Source of the DNA: Demequina sp. NBRC 110056
GTDB taxonomy: Bacteria > Actinomycetota > Actinomycetes > Actinomycetales > Demequinaceae
Assembly: GCF_002090155.1 (NCBI RefSeq)
Contig: NZ_BBRM01000005.1
Coordinates: 248,001-312,000 of the forward strand
Direction: 5' to 3'
Length of the DNA: 64,000 bases
Part shown: positions 1 through 10,114 of the stretch, one piece after another
Position numbering within the stretch: the stretch's first letter is position 1
How the letters are laid out: each line of letters starts with the position of its first letter
The notes under the pieces: generated by a model
The model's input: the letters and a program-made list of their open reading frames with translations, nothing else
Database searches by the model: none
What the model was told of the DNA's origin: nothing
Program-made: the position numbers and the translations under genes

Positions 1-91
1 CCTCGCGCACGACGCCCGAGGGCTCGTACGACTTCACGTAGCTGTCGAGCGCATCCCGGATTGCCTCGGGACTGATCGTCAGGTCAGCCAT
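1..91 (-). CDS. atpA: ATP synthase F1 subunit alpha, N-terminal fragment cut by the window edge
   Basis: The first 30 codons read from the ATG at 91 begin MADLTISPEAIRDAL, the typical start of actinobacterial ATP synthase alpha, and the reading frame runs off the left end of the window. Alpha alternates with beta in the F1 head that makes ATP from the proton gradient. It follows atpH by 48 bp in the same direction, the standard order B-E-F-H-A of the atp operon. A purine-rich GGAGAGAAGA lies just upstream of the ATG. Only the N-terminal tail is visible, so identity rests on this short match plus operon position. Confidence 0.9.
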   Translation of the reverse strand, partial: MADLTISPEAIRDALDSYVKSYEPSGVVRE

Positions 92-139
92 GTCTCTTCT
101 CTCCTGTCACTTCCGCGTAGGCGCGGGTGTTGGTCTTCG

Positions 140-952
140 CTAGCCGACGAGTCGTCGTCGTGCCTCGTCGAGCCGGCCGAGGACGGTGCCGTCCACCACC
201 TCTGACCCGACCTGAACTCGGATGCCGCCCAGGACCTCGGGGTCCACGGCGACGTTGATCTGCATGTCGCGGCCGTACGCGTCCTTCAGGATGCCCGCGA
301 GGCGCTGGCGCTGGGCGGCGCTCAGCTCGACCGCGGCGGTCACGTTCGCGACGGAGCGTCCGCGGCGATCCGCGGCGAGCTCCAGCAGCGTGTTGATCGC
401 GGGGATGAGCCGGCGACCGCGCGGCATCCCGACCACGCGCGTCAGCAGCGCGTAGGTGGTGGGGTGCAGCTTGCCGCCGAGCGTCGCCTCGAGCAGGCCG
501 AGGCGCTGCTCCTTGGACGCCGAGCGGTTGCTCATCGCGACCAGCAGGTCGCGCTCGGCCGAGAGGATCCGCTCGACGCGGAACAGCTCCTCCTCGACCG
601 ACTCGAGCGTGCCGGCGTTCTCCGCGTGGGCGAAGAGGGCGAGCTCGCCCGCGTCGTCGATCGACTCCGCGAGGTCCGCCTCGTCCGACCAGCGAGCCGC
701 GGAGAACGCGGCCACCGCGTCGACCGTGCGCGGGTCGAGCGAGCCGAACAGCTGCTTCACCAGCGAGGCCTTGTCCGTCCCCGGTCGCGCCGGATCCGTC
801 AGGGCTCGCCGCAGCGATCCCGACGAGTCCAGGGCGTCGACCACAGCGAACAGCTGCTCGGCGATCACGATGCCGTCCTTGCCCGCCGCCGTGGCGACCG
901 GGTCGAACTCACGCATCGCGGCATCGCGCGATGCCTGGCTGGTTCCGCGCAT
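140..952 (-). CDS. atpH: ATP synthase F1 subunit delta (OSCP)
   Basis: A 270-residue protein that matches the long actinobacterial form of the delta subunit, which joins the F1 head to the peripheral stalk formed by subunit b. The start MRGTSQASRDA is typical for the group, and 270 residues is normal there, compared with about 177 in E. coli. The C-terminal part (VAVDPEVLGGIRVQVGSEVV) carries the conserved GG-hydrophobic signature of OSCP/delta. It sits 5 bp after atpF and before atpA in the atp operon. The ATG at 952 has only a weak ribosome binding site, which suggests translation coupled to atpF. The protein is predicted to be cytoplasmic and membrane-associated. Confidence 0.93.
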   Translation of the reverse strand: MRGTSQASRDAAMREFDPVATAAGKDGIVIAEQLFAVVDALDSSGSLRRALTDPARPGTDKASLVKQLFGSLDPRTVDAVAAFSAARWSDEADLAESIDDAGELALFAHAENAGTLESVEEELFRVERILSAERDLLVAMSNRSASKEQRLGLLEATLGGKLHPTTYALLTRVVGMPRGRRLIPAINTLLELAADRRGRSVANVTAAVELSAAQRQRLAGILKDAYGRDMQINVAVDPEVLGGIRVQVGSEVVDGTVLGRLDEARRRLVG

Positions 953-957
953 CGGCT

Positions 958-2692
<1,735 letters not shown>

Positions 2693-2807
2693 AGAAGTCT
2701 CTCCAGGGGTAGAAGCTGGCGCGGGGCGAAGAGGCCCGGCGCGCCGTTACCGTGATGCCCCAGAATCGTAACGTAGATACGGGGGTCTGACGACCGCGAG
2801 AGGCGAA

Positions 2808-3230
2808 TTATTCGCCGTTCTTGCGGGCGCCCGGGTCGACGTACGGAATGCGTGCGGATCGGATGACCCAGAAGTCCACCGCAAGGGTTCCGAGGACCCC
2901 TGCGACGGCGAAGCCTGCGAAGAGTCCCTTGTGGAATCCGTCGACGCCCTGGAGCACCAGCAGCGCCACGATGATGATGAGCATCTTGAGCAGCCAGGAG
3001 CCGCCCATGATGGCCGCCATGATGTGCGGCTCGCGGTCGTGGCCGATGACCATCGCGACCTGGGTCGTGATGCCCGACAAGGCGGCGACCAGCACGCCGA
3101 TCTCCGCCGCGACCAGGCCGGCGGTGCCGCCCACGAGCAGCCCGACCGGCACCGCGATGACCGCCAGCCCGATGACCAGGATCGCGGTGACGCGCAGCGC
3201 CTTGCGGTAGGTGGTGGACTCGGCGGTCAT
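2808..3230 (-). CDS. AtpI-like small membrane protein of the atp operon
   Basis: A 140-residue protein with four predicted membrane helices (about 13-33, 36-56, 72-94 and 100-122) and a short polar tail. Its position between the WecA-like gene and atpB is that of the actinobacterial AtpI or hypothetical transmembrane gene. AtpI proteins are thought to help assemble the c-ring. The ATG at 3230 overlaps the preceding stop codon (ATGA) and has AGGAGCG just upstream, so the long in-frame extension above it is not coding. The assignment rests mainly on topology and position, because the sequence itself is poorly conserved. Confidence 0.75.
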   Translation of the reverse strand: MTAESTTYRKALRVTAILVIGLAVIAVPVGLLVGGTAGLVAAEIGVLVAALSGITTQVAMVIGHDREPHIMAAIMGGSWLLKMLIIIVALLVLQGVDGFHKGLFAGFAVAGVLGTLAVDFWVIRSARIPYVDPGARKNGE

Positions 3231-4501
3231 GGACGCTCCTTGGTGGGCAGTGCGGTGGTGGGGGCCGATGCGCTCGCCGGCCCCTCGTGGGCCGCGCCAG
3301 CGGGTGCGTGGTCGGCGAGCGCGCCGTCGTCGTCGTGCTCGCGGTGGTGGCCCTCGGGAGTGATGCGCTGAAGCGGGCGGGCCTTGTCGCCGGCTGCGCG
3401 CCAGCTCTTCGACAGGCGCCGGCGCAGCGCGGGCGAGAAGGTGATGAGCGCCGCGATGGTGAGCCCCACGCCCACGAGCACGAGGGACTGCTCCCACGGC
3501 AGGAACACGAGCGACACCGTGCCGAACGACAGCACCGCGGTCCACACGTAGAGGACGCCCACGGCCCATCGGTGCGAGTGGCCCGCGCGCAGCAGCACGT
3601 GGTGCAGATGGTGCGCGTCGGGCATGAAGGGCGACTGGCCCTTGAGCAGGCGCCTGACGACCGCGAGGGTCATGTCGATGAGCGGCACCGCGACCACCAT
3701 GAGCGGCAGCACGATGGGGATGAAGGCGGGGATTCGCTCACGCTCGGACACCACCGTCGGGTCGATCTGGCCGGTGACCACGATCGCGGCTCCCGCGATC
3801 GTGAGGCCCAGCACCATCGAGCCCGAGTCGCCCATGAAGATGCGCGCCGGATGGAGGTTGTGCGGCAGGAACCCCAGGCACGCGCCCACGAGGACCGCGA
3901 GGATGAGCGACGCGAGCGACGAGTAGTCACCCGGCGAGGCCGATCTCGCGAGCACGTAGGTGTAGGTGAGGAACGCCGCGCCGCCGATCGCGACCATGCC
4001 CGCGGCGAGGCCGTCGAGGCCGTCGACGAAGTTCACGGCGTTCATCGCCACCACGACCACGATGACGGTCGCGGCCAGCGACAGGTACGAGCTGCCGATC
4101 GTGAGGCCCGCGATGGGCACGGTGACGAGCTGCACGCCGCCCCATGCCATGACGAGCGCGGCGAGCACCTGGCCCGCGAGCTTGGCCATCCAGTCGAGGT
4201 CCCAGATGTCGTCGGCCATGCCGAGCGCGCACACGATCGCGGCGCCGCCGAGCACACCCCAGACGGCGCCGGACGCCTCGAACACGGGCGCGAGGAACGG
4301 GATGTTCTGCGCGATCACGATGCCCGCCGCGATCCCCAGGAAGATCGCGATGCCGCCCAGCCGAGCCGTCGGCAGCTTGTGCACGTCGCGGTCGCGCACC
4401 GCGGTGACGGCGCCGGCGCGGAACGCGAGGTGGCGCATCGCTGGCGTCGCGGCGTACGCCATGAGGGCGGCCACCACGAGCAGCGTCAGATAGACCTTCA
4501 C
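3227..4501 (-). CDS. WecA/MraY-like undecaprenyl-phosphate sugar-1-phosphate transferase
   Basis: A 424-residue polytopic membrane enzyme of glycosyltransferase family 4. It carries the family's Mg-binding MADDIWDLDW motif (Asp97-Asp98), the NFVDGLDGL motif (residues 157-165) and the late HLHHVLLRAGHSH histidine motif. Members move a sugar-1-phosphate, usually GlcNAc, from a UDP-sugar to undecaprenyl phosphate, the first step in wall teichoic acid, arabinogalactan-type linker or other glycan assembly. It begins with GTG overlapping the sua5 stop (GTGA). The last 50 or so residues form a hydrophilic low-complexity tail lacking in most homologues. WecA is the best guess because actinobacterial operons place WecA here, while MraY belongs in the division cluster. 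Confidence 0.85.
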   Translation of the reverse strand: MKVYLTLLVVAALMAYAATPAMRHLAFRAGAVTAVRDRDVHKLPTARLGGIAIFLGIAAGIVIAQNIPFLAPVFEASGAVWGVLGGAAIVCALGMADDIWDLDWMAKLAGQVLAALVMAWGGVQLVTVPIAGLTIGSSYLSLAATVIVVVVAMNAVNFVDGLDGLAAGMVAIGGAAFLTYTYVLARSASPGDYSSLASLILAVLVGACLGFLPHNLHPARIFMGDSGSMVLGLTIAGAAIVVTGQIDPTVVSERERIPAFIPIVLPLMVVAVPLIDMTLAVVRRLLKGQSPFMPDAHHLHHVLLRAGHSHRWAVGVLYVWTAVLSFGTVSLVFLPWEQSLVLVGVGLTIAALITFSPALRRRLSKSWRAAGDKARPLQRITPEGHHREHDDDGALADHAPAGAAHEGPASASAPTTALPTKERP

Positions 4502-5283
4502 CCGGTGGGCTCCGCGGAGGGATCGGCGGGCCCGTCCGGGGCGGATGCCGCGCCGGAGCCGGTGTCACCAGGGCGGGAGTCGCCCGGGCGAGCGTCGCCC
4601 GCCCCGCCGGCGACCGCATCGGCGCTCATGTCGCCCGGCTCGGCCGCGAAGGCGGCCGCTCCGACGATCTCGACCAGCCGCTCGCGGGTCACTCCCCCGT
4701 CGCGCACCACGCGCAGTCCCTCGGGGTCGGTCGCGTCGACGATGGTGGACGCGGTGCCGAGCGGGCTGTCGCCGCCGTCGAGGTAGACCGCGACGGCGTC
4801 GCCGAGCTGCTCGCGCGCGCCGTCGGCAGTCGTCGCCGCCGGTTGCCCGGTGAGGTTCGCGCTGGTGACGGCGAGCGGGCCGGTGCGGCGCAGCAGCGCG
4901 AGAGCGGCCTCGTGGTCGGGCATGCGCAGCGCGACGGTGCCGTGGGTGTCGCCCAGGTCCCACGCGAGCGACGGCTGCGCGTGCACGATCACCGTGAGCG
5001 CACCCGGCCACAGCTCCTCCATCAGCGCGCGCGCGGGCGCGGGCACGTCGCGCGCGAGGCCATCGACCGTGCGGATGTCCGGGATGAGCACGGGCGGAGG
5101 CATCTGACGTCCCCTGCCCTTCGCAGCGAGAACCGCCGCGACGGCCTTGGCATCGAACGCATCGGCGCCCACGCCGTAGACCGTGTCGGTCGGCAGGACC
5201 ACGACGGCGCCGCGCCTCACCGCGTCGACCGCGGCGTCGAGGCTCGGGCCCCAGGTGGCGGGGTCGAAGCACGGGTAGATCAC
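4498..5283 (-). CDS. L-threonylcarbamoyladenylate synthase (Sua5/YciO/YrdC)
   Basis: This enzyme makes threonylcarbamoyl-AMP from threonine, bicarbonate and ATP, the first step of the t6A modification at position 37 of ANN-decoding tRNAs. The YrdC fold motifs are clear: VVVLPTDTVYGVGADAF (about residues 27-43), an LWPGALT motif, and TSANLTGQPA. The GTG at 5283 is preferred on family length. A GTG at 5310 would add nine residues and overlap prmC by 14 bp. The C-terminal 45 residues are a Gly/Asp/Pro/Ala-rich tail without the regular Sua5 domain, so the protein is a YrdC domain plus a disordered extension. It is in one operon with prmC and the WecA-like gene. Confidence 0.88.
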   Translation of the reverse strand: MIYPCFDPATWGPSLDAAVDAVRRGAVVVLPTDTVYGVGADAFDAKAVAAVLAAKGRGRQMPPPVLIPDIRTVDGLARDVPAPARALMEELWPGALTVIVHAQPSLAWDLGDTHGTVALRMPDHEAALALLRRTGPLAVTSANLTGQPAATTADGAREQLGDAVAVYLDGGDSPLGTASTIVDATDPEGLRVVRDGGVTRERLVEIVGAAAFAAEPGDMSADAVAGGAGDARPGDSRPGDTGSGAASAPDGPADPSAEPTG

Positions 5284-5296
5284 GAGGACAAGTGTG

Positions 5297-6208
5297 TCAG
5301 ACGCCCACACGCGTCACGATCAGCATGCGATCGCGCCCGGTGAGGTCCTGCTCCGTCCGGGCGTCCGCCCAGAACTCGGAGCGCTCGACGAAGGCGCGCA
5401 GCGCGGGGCCCTGGTTGTCCGCGTGCTCCATGATCAGCGTGCCGCCGACGCGCAGCAGCCGCGCCGCCTCGTCGATGATCGCGCGCGGGATCGCGAGGCC
5501 GTCCTCGCCCATCCCGTACAGCGCCTCCGGCGGGTCGTAGTCGCGCACCTCGGGGTCGCGCGGCACGCCGTCCGGCGGGATGTAGGGAGGGTTGGTGACG
5601 ACCACGTCGGCGCACCCCTCGAACAGGTGCAGGCAGCGACGAGCGTCGCCGAGCACCGGGCGCACCCGCTGACGCACGCCGTCCGGCAACGACCGGGCGT
5701 TGAGGCGCAGGTAGACCTGCGCGCCCTCGCTGGCCTCGACCAGCGTCACCTCGGCGTTGTCGACCTCGCTCGCGACGGACAGGCCGATCGCCCCCGAGCC
5801 CGCGCACAGGTCGGTGACCCGCACCTTGCCGTCGCGACCGGGCCCCGATGCGCGGGCCGCGTCGATCGCCGCCTGCGCCACGGTCTCGGTCTCGGGACGC
5901 GGCACGAAGACGCCGTCGCCCACCTGGAGGGTGAGCTCGCGGAAGTAGGCCTTGCCGGTGATGTGTTGGAGCGGCTCGCGCCCGATGCGGCGCTCGACGC
6001 GGGCCTCGAGCAGGTCGAGGTCCAGGGGGTGCAGGTCGTCGCCATCGCCCGGCCAGTGGTCGTCGCGGGCGGCCGCGGTGCGGACCTCGCCCGGCTCCCA
6101 GCCGAACGTGTGCGCCATGAGCACGACCGCATCGGCCTCGGGCGAGGGGACGCCCGCCTCAGCCAGCCTGCGGGTGATCTCTCGCAGGCGTGCACCGACG
6201 GTGGGCAC
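5297..6208 (-). CDS. prmC: Release factor glutamine methyltransferase
   Basis: A 303-residue SAM-dependent methyltransferase that methylates the glutamine of the GGQ motif in RF1 and RF2. The N-terminal helical substrate-recognition domain covers about residues 1-85. The Rossmann domain shows DLCAGSGAIG (133-142) for SAM binding and NPPYIPP (206-212), whose Asn-Pro-Pro-Tyr binds the target glutamine. The GTG start at 6208 overlaps the prfA stop by one base, so enzyme and substrate are translationally coupled. The order prfA-prmC-sua5 is conserved across bacteria. Confidence 0.94.
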   Translation of the reverse strand: MPTVGARLREITRRLAEAGVPSPEADAVVLMAHTFGWEPGEVRTAAARDDHWPGDGDDLHPLDLDLLEARVERRIGREPLQHITGKAYFRELTLQVGDGVFVPRPETETVAQAAIDAARASGPGRDGKVRVTDLCAGSGAIGLSVASEVDNAEVTLVEASEGAQVYLRLNARSLPDGVRQRVRPVLGDARRCLHLFEGCADVVVTNPPYIPPDGVPRDPEVRDYDPPEALYGMGEDGLAIPRAIIDEAARLLRVGGTLIMEHADNQGPALRAFVERSEFWADARTEQDLTGRDRMLIVTRVGV

Positions 6209-7293
6209 TAGTCGCCGTGCGCTTCGAGTCGGGCGGCCTCGTCGGCGTCGATCGCGGACTGGACGACGGGACCCAGGTCGCCCGCGAGGACGTGGTCGAG
6301 GTTGTACGCCTTGTAACCGGTGCGGTGATCCGCGATCCGGTTCTCGGGGAAGTTGTAGGTGCGGATCCGCTCGGAGCGGTCCACGGTGCGCACCTGGGAC
6401 TTGCGCAGGTCCTGCGCTTCTGCGGCGGCGGCCTCGCGCTGCGCCGCGAGCAGGCGCGCACGCAGGATGCGCATGGCCGACTCCTTGTTCTGGAGCTGGC
6501 TCTTCTCGTTCTGGCAGCTCACCACGATGCCCGTGGGCAGGTGCGTGAGGCGGACGGCGGAGTCCGTGGTGTTGACGGACTGGCCTCCGGGGCCGGACGA
6601 GCGGTACACGTCGACGCGGACGTCGTTCATGTCGAGCTCGACGTCCTCGACCTCCTCGGCCTCGGGGTACACGAGCACGCCCGCCGCGGAGGTGTGGATG
6701 CGGCCCTGCGACTCGGTCGCGGGAACACGCTGGACGCGGTGGACGCCGCCCTCGTACTTGAGGTGCGCCCAGACGCCGTCCTCGGGCTCGACGGAGCCCT
6801 TCGCCTTCACGGCGACGGAGATGTCCTTGAACCCGCCCATGTCGGTGGGCGTCGCCTCGAGGACCTCGGCCTTCCAGCCCTTGCCCTCGGCGAACTTGAG
6901 GTACATCTTCAGCAGGTCGCCGGCGAACAGCGCGGACTCCTCGCCGCCCTCGCCGGACTTGATCTCGAGGATCACGTCGCGGGCGTCGTCGGGGTCGCGC
7001 GGGATGAGGATGCGGCGCAGGTCCTCGGTCGCCTGCTCGGCGGCCTGCTCGAGCGCCGGCACCTCGTCCGCGAACTCGGGGTCCGCATCGGCCATCTCGC
7101 GCGCGGCCTCGAGGTCGTCCTGGGCGGTCTCCCAGGCACGATGCGCAGCGACGACGCGGCCGAGCTCCGCGAACCGACGGCCCAGCTGTCGCGACCGGCC
7201 GGCGTCAGAGTGGACGTCGGGGTCGGCGAGCTGGCGCTCGATGTCGGCGTACTCGTCCAGCAGCGGCTGGACGGCGGCGAAGGCTTCGGCCAC
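6208..7293 (-). CDS. prfA: Peptide chain release factor 1
   Basis: A 361-residue class I release factor that reads UAA and UAG and triggers peptide release. The catalytic GGQ is at residues 236-238 ([12 protein letters not shown]). The PAT at residues 191-193 is the stop-codon recognition motif that distinguishes RF1 from RF2, which has SPF. The N-terminal coiled-coil domain 1 and the GEGGEES segment (114-120) are normal. It follows rpmE by 30 bp and is followed with a one-base overlap by prmC, its modifying enzyme. No frameshift site is present, as expected for RF1. Confidence 0.96.
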   Translation of the reverse strand: MAEAFAAVQPLLDEYADIERQLADPDVHSDAGRSRQLGRRFAELGRVVAAHRAWETAQDDLEAAREMADADPEFADEVPALEQAAEQATEDLRRILIPRDPDDARDVILEIKSGEGGEESALFAGDLLKMYLKFAEGKGWKAEVLEATPTDMGGFKDISVAVKAKGSVEPEDGVWAHLKYEGGVHRVQRVPATESQGRIHTSAAGVLVYPEAEEVEDVELDMNDVRVDVYRSSGPGGQSVNTTDSAVRLTHLPTGIVVSCQNEKSQLQNKESAMRILRARLLAAQREAAAAEAQDLRKSQVRTVDRSERIRTYNFPENRIADHRTGYKAYNLDHVLAGDLGPVVQSAIDADEAARLEAHGD

Positions 7294-7323
7294 GTCGTCG
7301 TCGCGTGAAGTGTGGGGTTCGGC

Positions 7324-7533
7324 TTACTTCTGGTTGCCGTAGCGCTTCTGGAAGCGCGCGACGCGACCGCCGGTGTCCATGATCTTCTGCTTGCCCGTGT
7401 AGAACGGGTGGCACGCGGAGCAGACCTCGGCGTGGATCGAGCCCTCGGTCACGGTGGACTTGGTCTCGAAGGTGTTGCCGCAGGTGCACGTGACAGTGGT
7501 GGTCACGTACTCGGGGTGGATGTCCTTCTTCAT
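7324..7533 (-). CDS. rpmE: 50S ribosomal protein L31, zinc-binding form
   Basis: A 69-residue protein with the four-cysteine zinc site of the C+ type: Cys16 and Cys18 (CTCG), then Cys38 and Cys41 ([13 protein letters not shown]). L31 bridges the ribosomal subunits. In many Actinobacteria the C+ form is replaced by a C- paralogue under zinc starvation, usually under Zur control; no C- copy is visible here. It is the first gene of the rpmE-prfA-prmC operon. AAAGGGAGATC lies upstream of the ATG at 7533. Confidence 0.95.
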   Translation of the reverse strand: MKKDIHPEYVTTTVTCTCGNTFETKSTVTEGSIHAEVCSACHPFYTGKQKIMDTGGRVARFQKRYGNQK

Positions 7534-7813
7534 GATCTCCCTTTAAGGTGCCTCCGGGTCCGTCATGCAGATCTTGCGCGCGGTGAACCGGATGGCCAGC
7601 GGTCCATTCTGCCAGATTCGCCCCTCGTTGGCGAGTCGGGCTGCCCTCCCAGACCACGCATCGGCCCGGCGCGTCTCTCCTTCCCTCGTGGAAGGCACTG
7701 AGTGCCGGTTTCGGCCCAATTCCAACACTGAGTGCCTTCCAGGACGAGGCCCTTGTCCACAGAAGCGTCGTCTGGACTTCCCCTGGGCATCGCACGGCCG
7801 GTTCCCTGGGCGC
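7534..7813. other. 280-bp intergenic region between divergent rpmE and the DUF559 gene, carrying repeats
   Basis: The region holds a copy of the short dispersed motif in reverse orientation (CGCATCGGC at 7657-7665) and the first copy of the 53-bp palindromic element (7689-7741). No convincing open reading frame is present; an in-frame extension of the downstream gene exists but reads straight through the palindrome and lacks a start context. Promoters for rpmE and for the nuclease-like gene should lie here, but I could not identify clear -35/-10 pairs. Confidence 0.6.
7689..7741. repeat. 53-bp palindromic element, copy A1
   Basis: This is an inverted repeat with outer arms TGGAAGGCACT and AGTGCCTTCCA. 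Each arm also contains a self-complementary unit around GGCACTGAGTGCC. The inner part of the right arm is degenerate (AACACTGAGTGCC). The other copies are at 8734, 14387 and 53699, and all four are 53 bp long. This copy lies 72 bp upstream of the DUF559 start codon. Confidence 0.85.
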
Positions 7814-8746
7814 ATGCGGCCGATCCCGGGACTCACTGACCTCCGCGGCAGCCCGCCCGCATTCCTCGCCGCCAACGCCCACGCCTTCACTCGCACCGAC
7901 CTGATGGGCGCATGGTCTCGCCACGCGCTGGATGCCGCACTGCGGCGGGGTCAGGCGCTGCGGCTCCTGCCCGGTGTCTACTGCGCGCCGGCCCACGCCA
8001 TGGAGGCCTTGGTGCGCGCCGAGGGCGCGGTGCTGTGGAATCCGCGCACAGCACTCACCGGGGCAGCCGCTCTTCACCTCTACGCCGAACGTCTGGCGGC
8101 GCCCGCAACCGTGGACCTCGTCGCCGCGAGCAGCGACCACGTGCGCCCGCCCGCCTGGATCAGGCTCCACCAGACGGGCCCGCTGCGCACCCTCGCGAGC
8201 CCTCACGGCATCCCGTGCGCAGTGCCCGAGCGGGCGCTGCTCGACTCGTGGAGGTACGCGTCCACGGGCGAGCGGCGGACCGTGCTCTGGGAGGCGCTGT
8301 GGGCGCGCGTGTGCACCTGGCGGGAACTGCGGCGCGAGCTTGACCGCGCTCCTCGGGTCGCCAAGCGGCGCGATCTCGAGCGGGTGCTGGACTGGTTCGC
8401 CGAGGGAGCGACCTCCCCACTCGAGGTGCGGGCCAAGCACGAGACCTTCGCCGATGCCCGCTTCCGCGAGTTCGAGTGGCAGGTTCCCGTCGCGCTGCCC
8501 ATGCGTCGGCCGACGCTGGACATGCTGCACAGGCGCGCGCTGGTGGCCGTCGAGCTCGACGGAGACGCGTACCACTCGACGAGGAGCGCGCGCGATGTCG
8601 ACCGCGAGCGCCAGACCGACCTCACGGCGGCCGGCTACACCGTGATCCGGTTCGGATGGACCGACATCACCCAGCGTCCCGAGTGGTGCCGCCAGCGACT
8701 GTTGGCCACCGTCGCGGGTCGCCTCGCGCGCCTTGGAAGGCACTGA
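7814..8746 (+). CDS. AbiEi-type N-terminus plus DUF559 endonuclease-like protein, palindrome-flanked
   Basis: A 310-residue protein of a family that is abundant in Actinobacteria. The N-terminal 60-odd residues (ALRRGQALRLLPGVYCAPAH) resemble the winged-helix antitoxin domain of AbiEi. The C-terminal 110 residues match DUF559, a Vsr-like nuclease fold: Glu204 in SPLEV, then Glu247 and Asp249 in VAVELDGDAYH, then a basic helix and TVIRFGWTDI. These acidic residues suggest a PD-(D/E)xK-like active site. The start is taken at the ATG at 7814, giving the usual family length. The last codons (LGRH and the TGA stop) are supplied by palindromic copy A2, and copy A1 lies upstream. Function is unproven; repair, defence or mobility are all possible. 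Confidence 0.8.
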   Translation: MRPIPGLTDLRGSPPAFLAANAHAFTRTDLMGAWSRHALDAALRRGQALRLLPGVYCAPAHAMEALVRAEGAVLWNPRTALTGAAALHLYAERLAAPATVDLVAASSDHVRPPAWIRLHQTGPLRTLASPHGIPCAVPERALLDSWRYASTGERRTVLWEALWARVCTWRELRRELDRAPRVAKRRDLERVLDWFAEGATSPLEVRAKHETFADARFREFEWQVPVALPMRRPTLDMLHRRALVAVELDGDAYHSTRSARDVDRERQTDLTAAGYTVIRFGWTDITQRPEWCRQRLLATVAGRLARLGRH

Positions 8747-8786
8747 GTGCCGGTTTCGGGCCGATTTCGGCACTCAGTGCCTTCCA
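8734..8786. repeat. 53-bp palindromic element, copy A2
   Basis: This is the most perfect copy. A 19-bp arm beginning TGGAAGGCACTGAGTGCCG is matched exactly by its reverse complement on the right, separated by a 15-nt loop that itself contains CGGGCCG. The left arm contains the final codons and TGA stop of the preceding DUF559 gene. It is followed within 25 bp by the dispersed motif GCCGATGCGC at 8807-8816. The element could form a very stable hairpin in RNA and may also end transcription. Confidence 0.9.
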
Positions 8787-8871
8787 GGGCGCGGGCACCA
8801 CGGAGAGCCGATGCGCGCGCCGGGTTCGACATCGCCGTGGACGTTTCGCTTGGCTCCCGGCATGTGGGGGT

Positions 8872-9588
8872 ATGAATGCATCACAGATGAGTGAACTCGA
8901 CCGCCTGCTCGCCCGTTCGGCACCTCCGTCCGCCTCCGACGGTCCCGCGCTAGACGCCGCGATCGGCGCGCTCGTGGAGGAGGCGCGCACGGCCACCGCG
9001 ACACGGCGCCCGCGTCGGAGGTGGGCGGTCGCAGGAATCGTGGTGGGCGCGACGGCACTCGTCGGCGGCGCTGCATACGGCGCGGCGACGCTGTCCGACG
9101 CCAGCGACGCATGGATGAGCCTGACCGCGGACGCCGAGAGCGCGGCGACGCGCTTCGAGTGGCAGACGACCCTGCCGGATGGCACCCGATGCGTCGAGCG
9201 CATCACGGCGCTCGACCTCACCGCGGAGCAGACGGCCATCGTCGAGGCGGCGCTGTCCGATCCCCACGTGCTGCTCGACCTCGACGCCGGCTCCGTCCGC
9301 GCCGAGTTCCTCGCCCACTACGACGCGTCGGAGGCACAGCAGGAGATCGCCGATCGCGAGACCTGGGAGTCCTGGATCGATGCCGGCTACGCGGCGGTCG
9401 CCGCGATCGACCTGGAGGCGGGTCGAGGCGATCTGACCGAGGAGGAGCTCGACGTCATCCCTGGCAGCGCGGCGAACGAGGTGTTCCTGCACTCGTCGAT
9501 GAGGGTCGTCCTCGACGGCATGACCGCACAGGGCGTCGACGCGATGGCGCACCTCACCCCCGAGACGGCCTGCGAGGTGGGCGAGTGA
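8872..9588 (+). CDS. Single-pass membrane protein encoded with an ECF sigma factor; possible anti-sigma factor
   Basis: A 238-residue protein with a cytoplasmic N-terminus of about 50 residues ending in RRPRRR, one membrane helix (about 51-73), and an extracytoplasmic acidic domain of about 165 residues containing two cysteines. I do not recognise the outer domain. Its stop codon overlaps the GTG of the sigma factor gene (GTGA), so the two are translationally coupled. This topology and coupling fit a membrane anti-sigma factor, but the zinc-binding HxxxCxxC motif of ZAS anti-sigma factors is absent and the gene order (partner first) is less common. The ATG at 8872 follows GTGGGGG; a second ATG at 8887 is an alternative. 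Confidence 0.6.
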   Translation: MNASQMSELDRLLARSAPPSASDGPALDAAIGALVEEARTATATRRPRRRWAVAGIVVGATALVGGAAYGAATLSDASDAWMSLTADAESAATRFEWQTTLPDGTRCVERITALDLTAEQTAIVEAALSDPHVLLDLDAGSVRAEFLAHYDASEAQQEIADRETWESWIDAGYAAVAAIDLEAGRGDLTEEELDVIPGSAANEVFLHSSMRVVLDGMTAQGVDAMAHLTPETACEVGE

Positions 9589-10097
9589 GCGCCGCGGGTC
9601 GCGCCCGTCGCGAGGACGCCCTCGCCGACGCCATGCGCGAGCACGGCGCCGATGTCCTGCGCTACCTGCAGCGCCGCTCCCCCGATGCGGCCGCAGACCT
9701 GCTCGGCGAGACCATGCTCATCGCTTGGCGGCGCAAGGCGGACGCCCCCGGCGAGTCGGAGCAGCTCAGGCCATGGTTGTTCGGCATCGCGCGCATGTGC
9801 CTGCGAGGCCACCGCCGCGACGAGTCGCGCCGGCTGAGGCTCACGGAGAGGATCGCGGCGCTCGCGCCGATCCCCCTCGACACGGATGAGGCGCTCGCGC
9901 TCGATGTGCGCGCCGCCATCGCCGCGCTCCCGGAGCCTCAGCGCGAGCTCGTCGAGCTCGTGCACTGGGAGGGCCTGTCGATCGCCGATGCCGCCGCGGT
10001 GGTCGACACCAAGGCCTCGACCGCCCGGTCCCGGTACGCGAAGGCGCGGGCGACGCTCGAGGAGGCGCTCGCATCGGCCGTGTGCGAGGTGCCCTGA
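9585..10097 (+). CDS. RNA polymerase ECF-type sigma factor
   Basis: A 170-residue protein with sigma region 2 at about residues 12-70 (ADLLGETMLIAWRRK, then LRPWLFGIARMCLRGHRRDESRR) and region 4 at about 108-160 (LPEPQRELVELVHWEGLSIA, with a helix-turn-helix ending STARSRYAKAR). The lack of regions 1 and 3 defines it as an extracytoplasmic function sigma factor. The GTG start at 9585 overlaps the upstream membrane protein gene, its likely controller. No ECF-type promoter could be assigned upstream, so autoregulation is not shown. Confidence 0.88.
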   Translation: MSAAGRARREDALADAMREHGADVLRYLQRRSPDAAADLLGETMLIAWRRKADAPGESEQLRPWLFGIARMCLRGHRRDESRRLRLTERIAALAPIPLDTDEALALDVRAAIAALPEPQRELVELVHWEGLSIADAAAVVDTKASTARSRYAKARATLEEALASAVCEVP

Positions 10098-10114
10098 CAC
10101 CCGGGCTCACCCTG

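Noticed and set aside
3287-4786. A 499-codon plus-strand frame opposite the WecA-like and Sua5 genes
   Set aside because: Composition is His/Arg/Asp-rich and lacks any domain, as expected for an antisense frame in high-GC DNA.
7565-7813. In-frame upstream extension of the first DUF559 gene
   Set aside because: It would translate through the palindrome and has no start context; the length from the ATG at 7814 fits the family.
8734-8786. Treating palindrome A2 only as a terminator for the DUF559 gene
   Set aside because: It has the same 53-bp length and arms as three other copies that do not follow this gene, so it is a repeat family member, although it may also terminate transcription.
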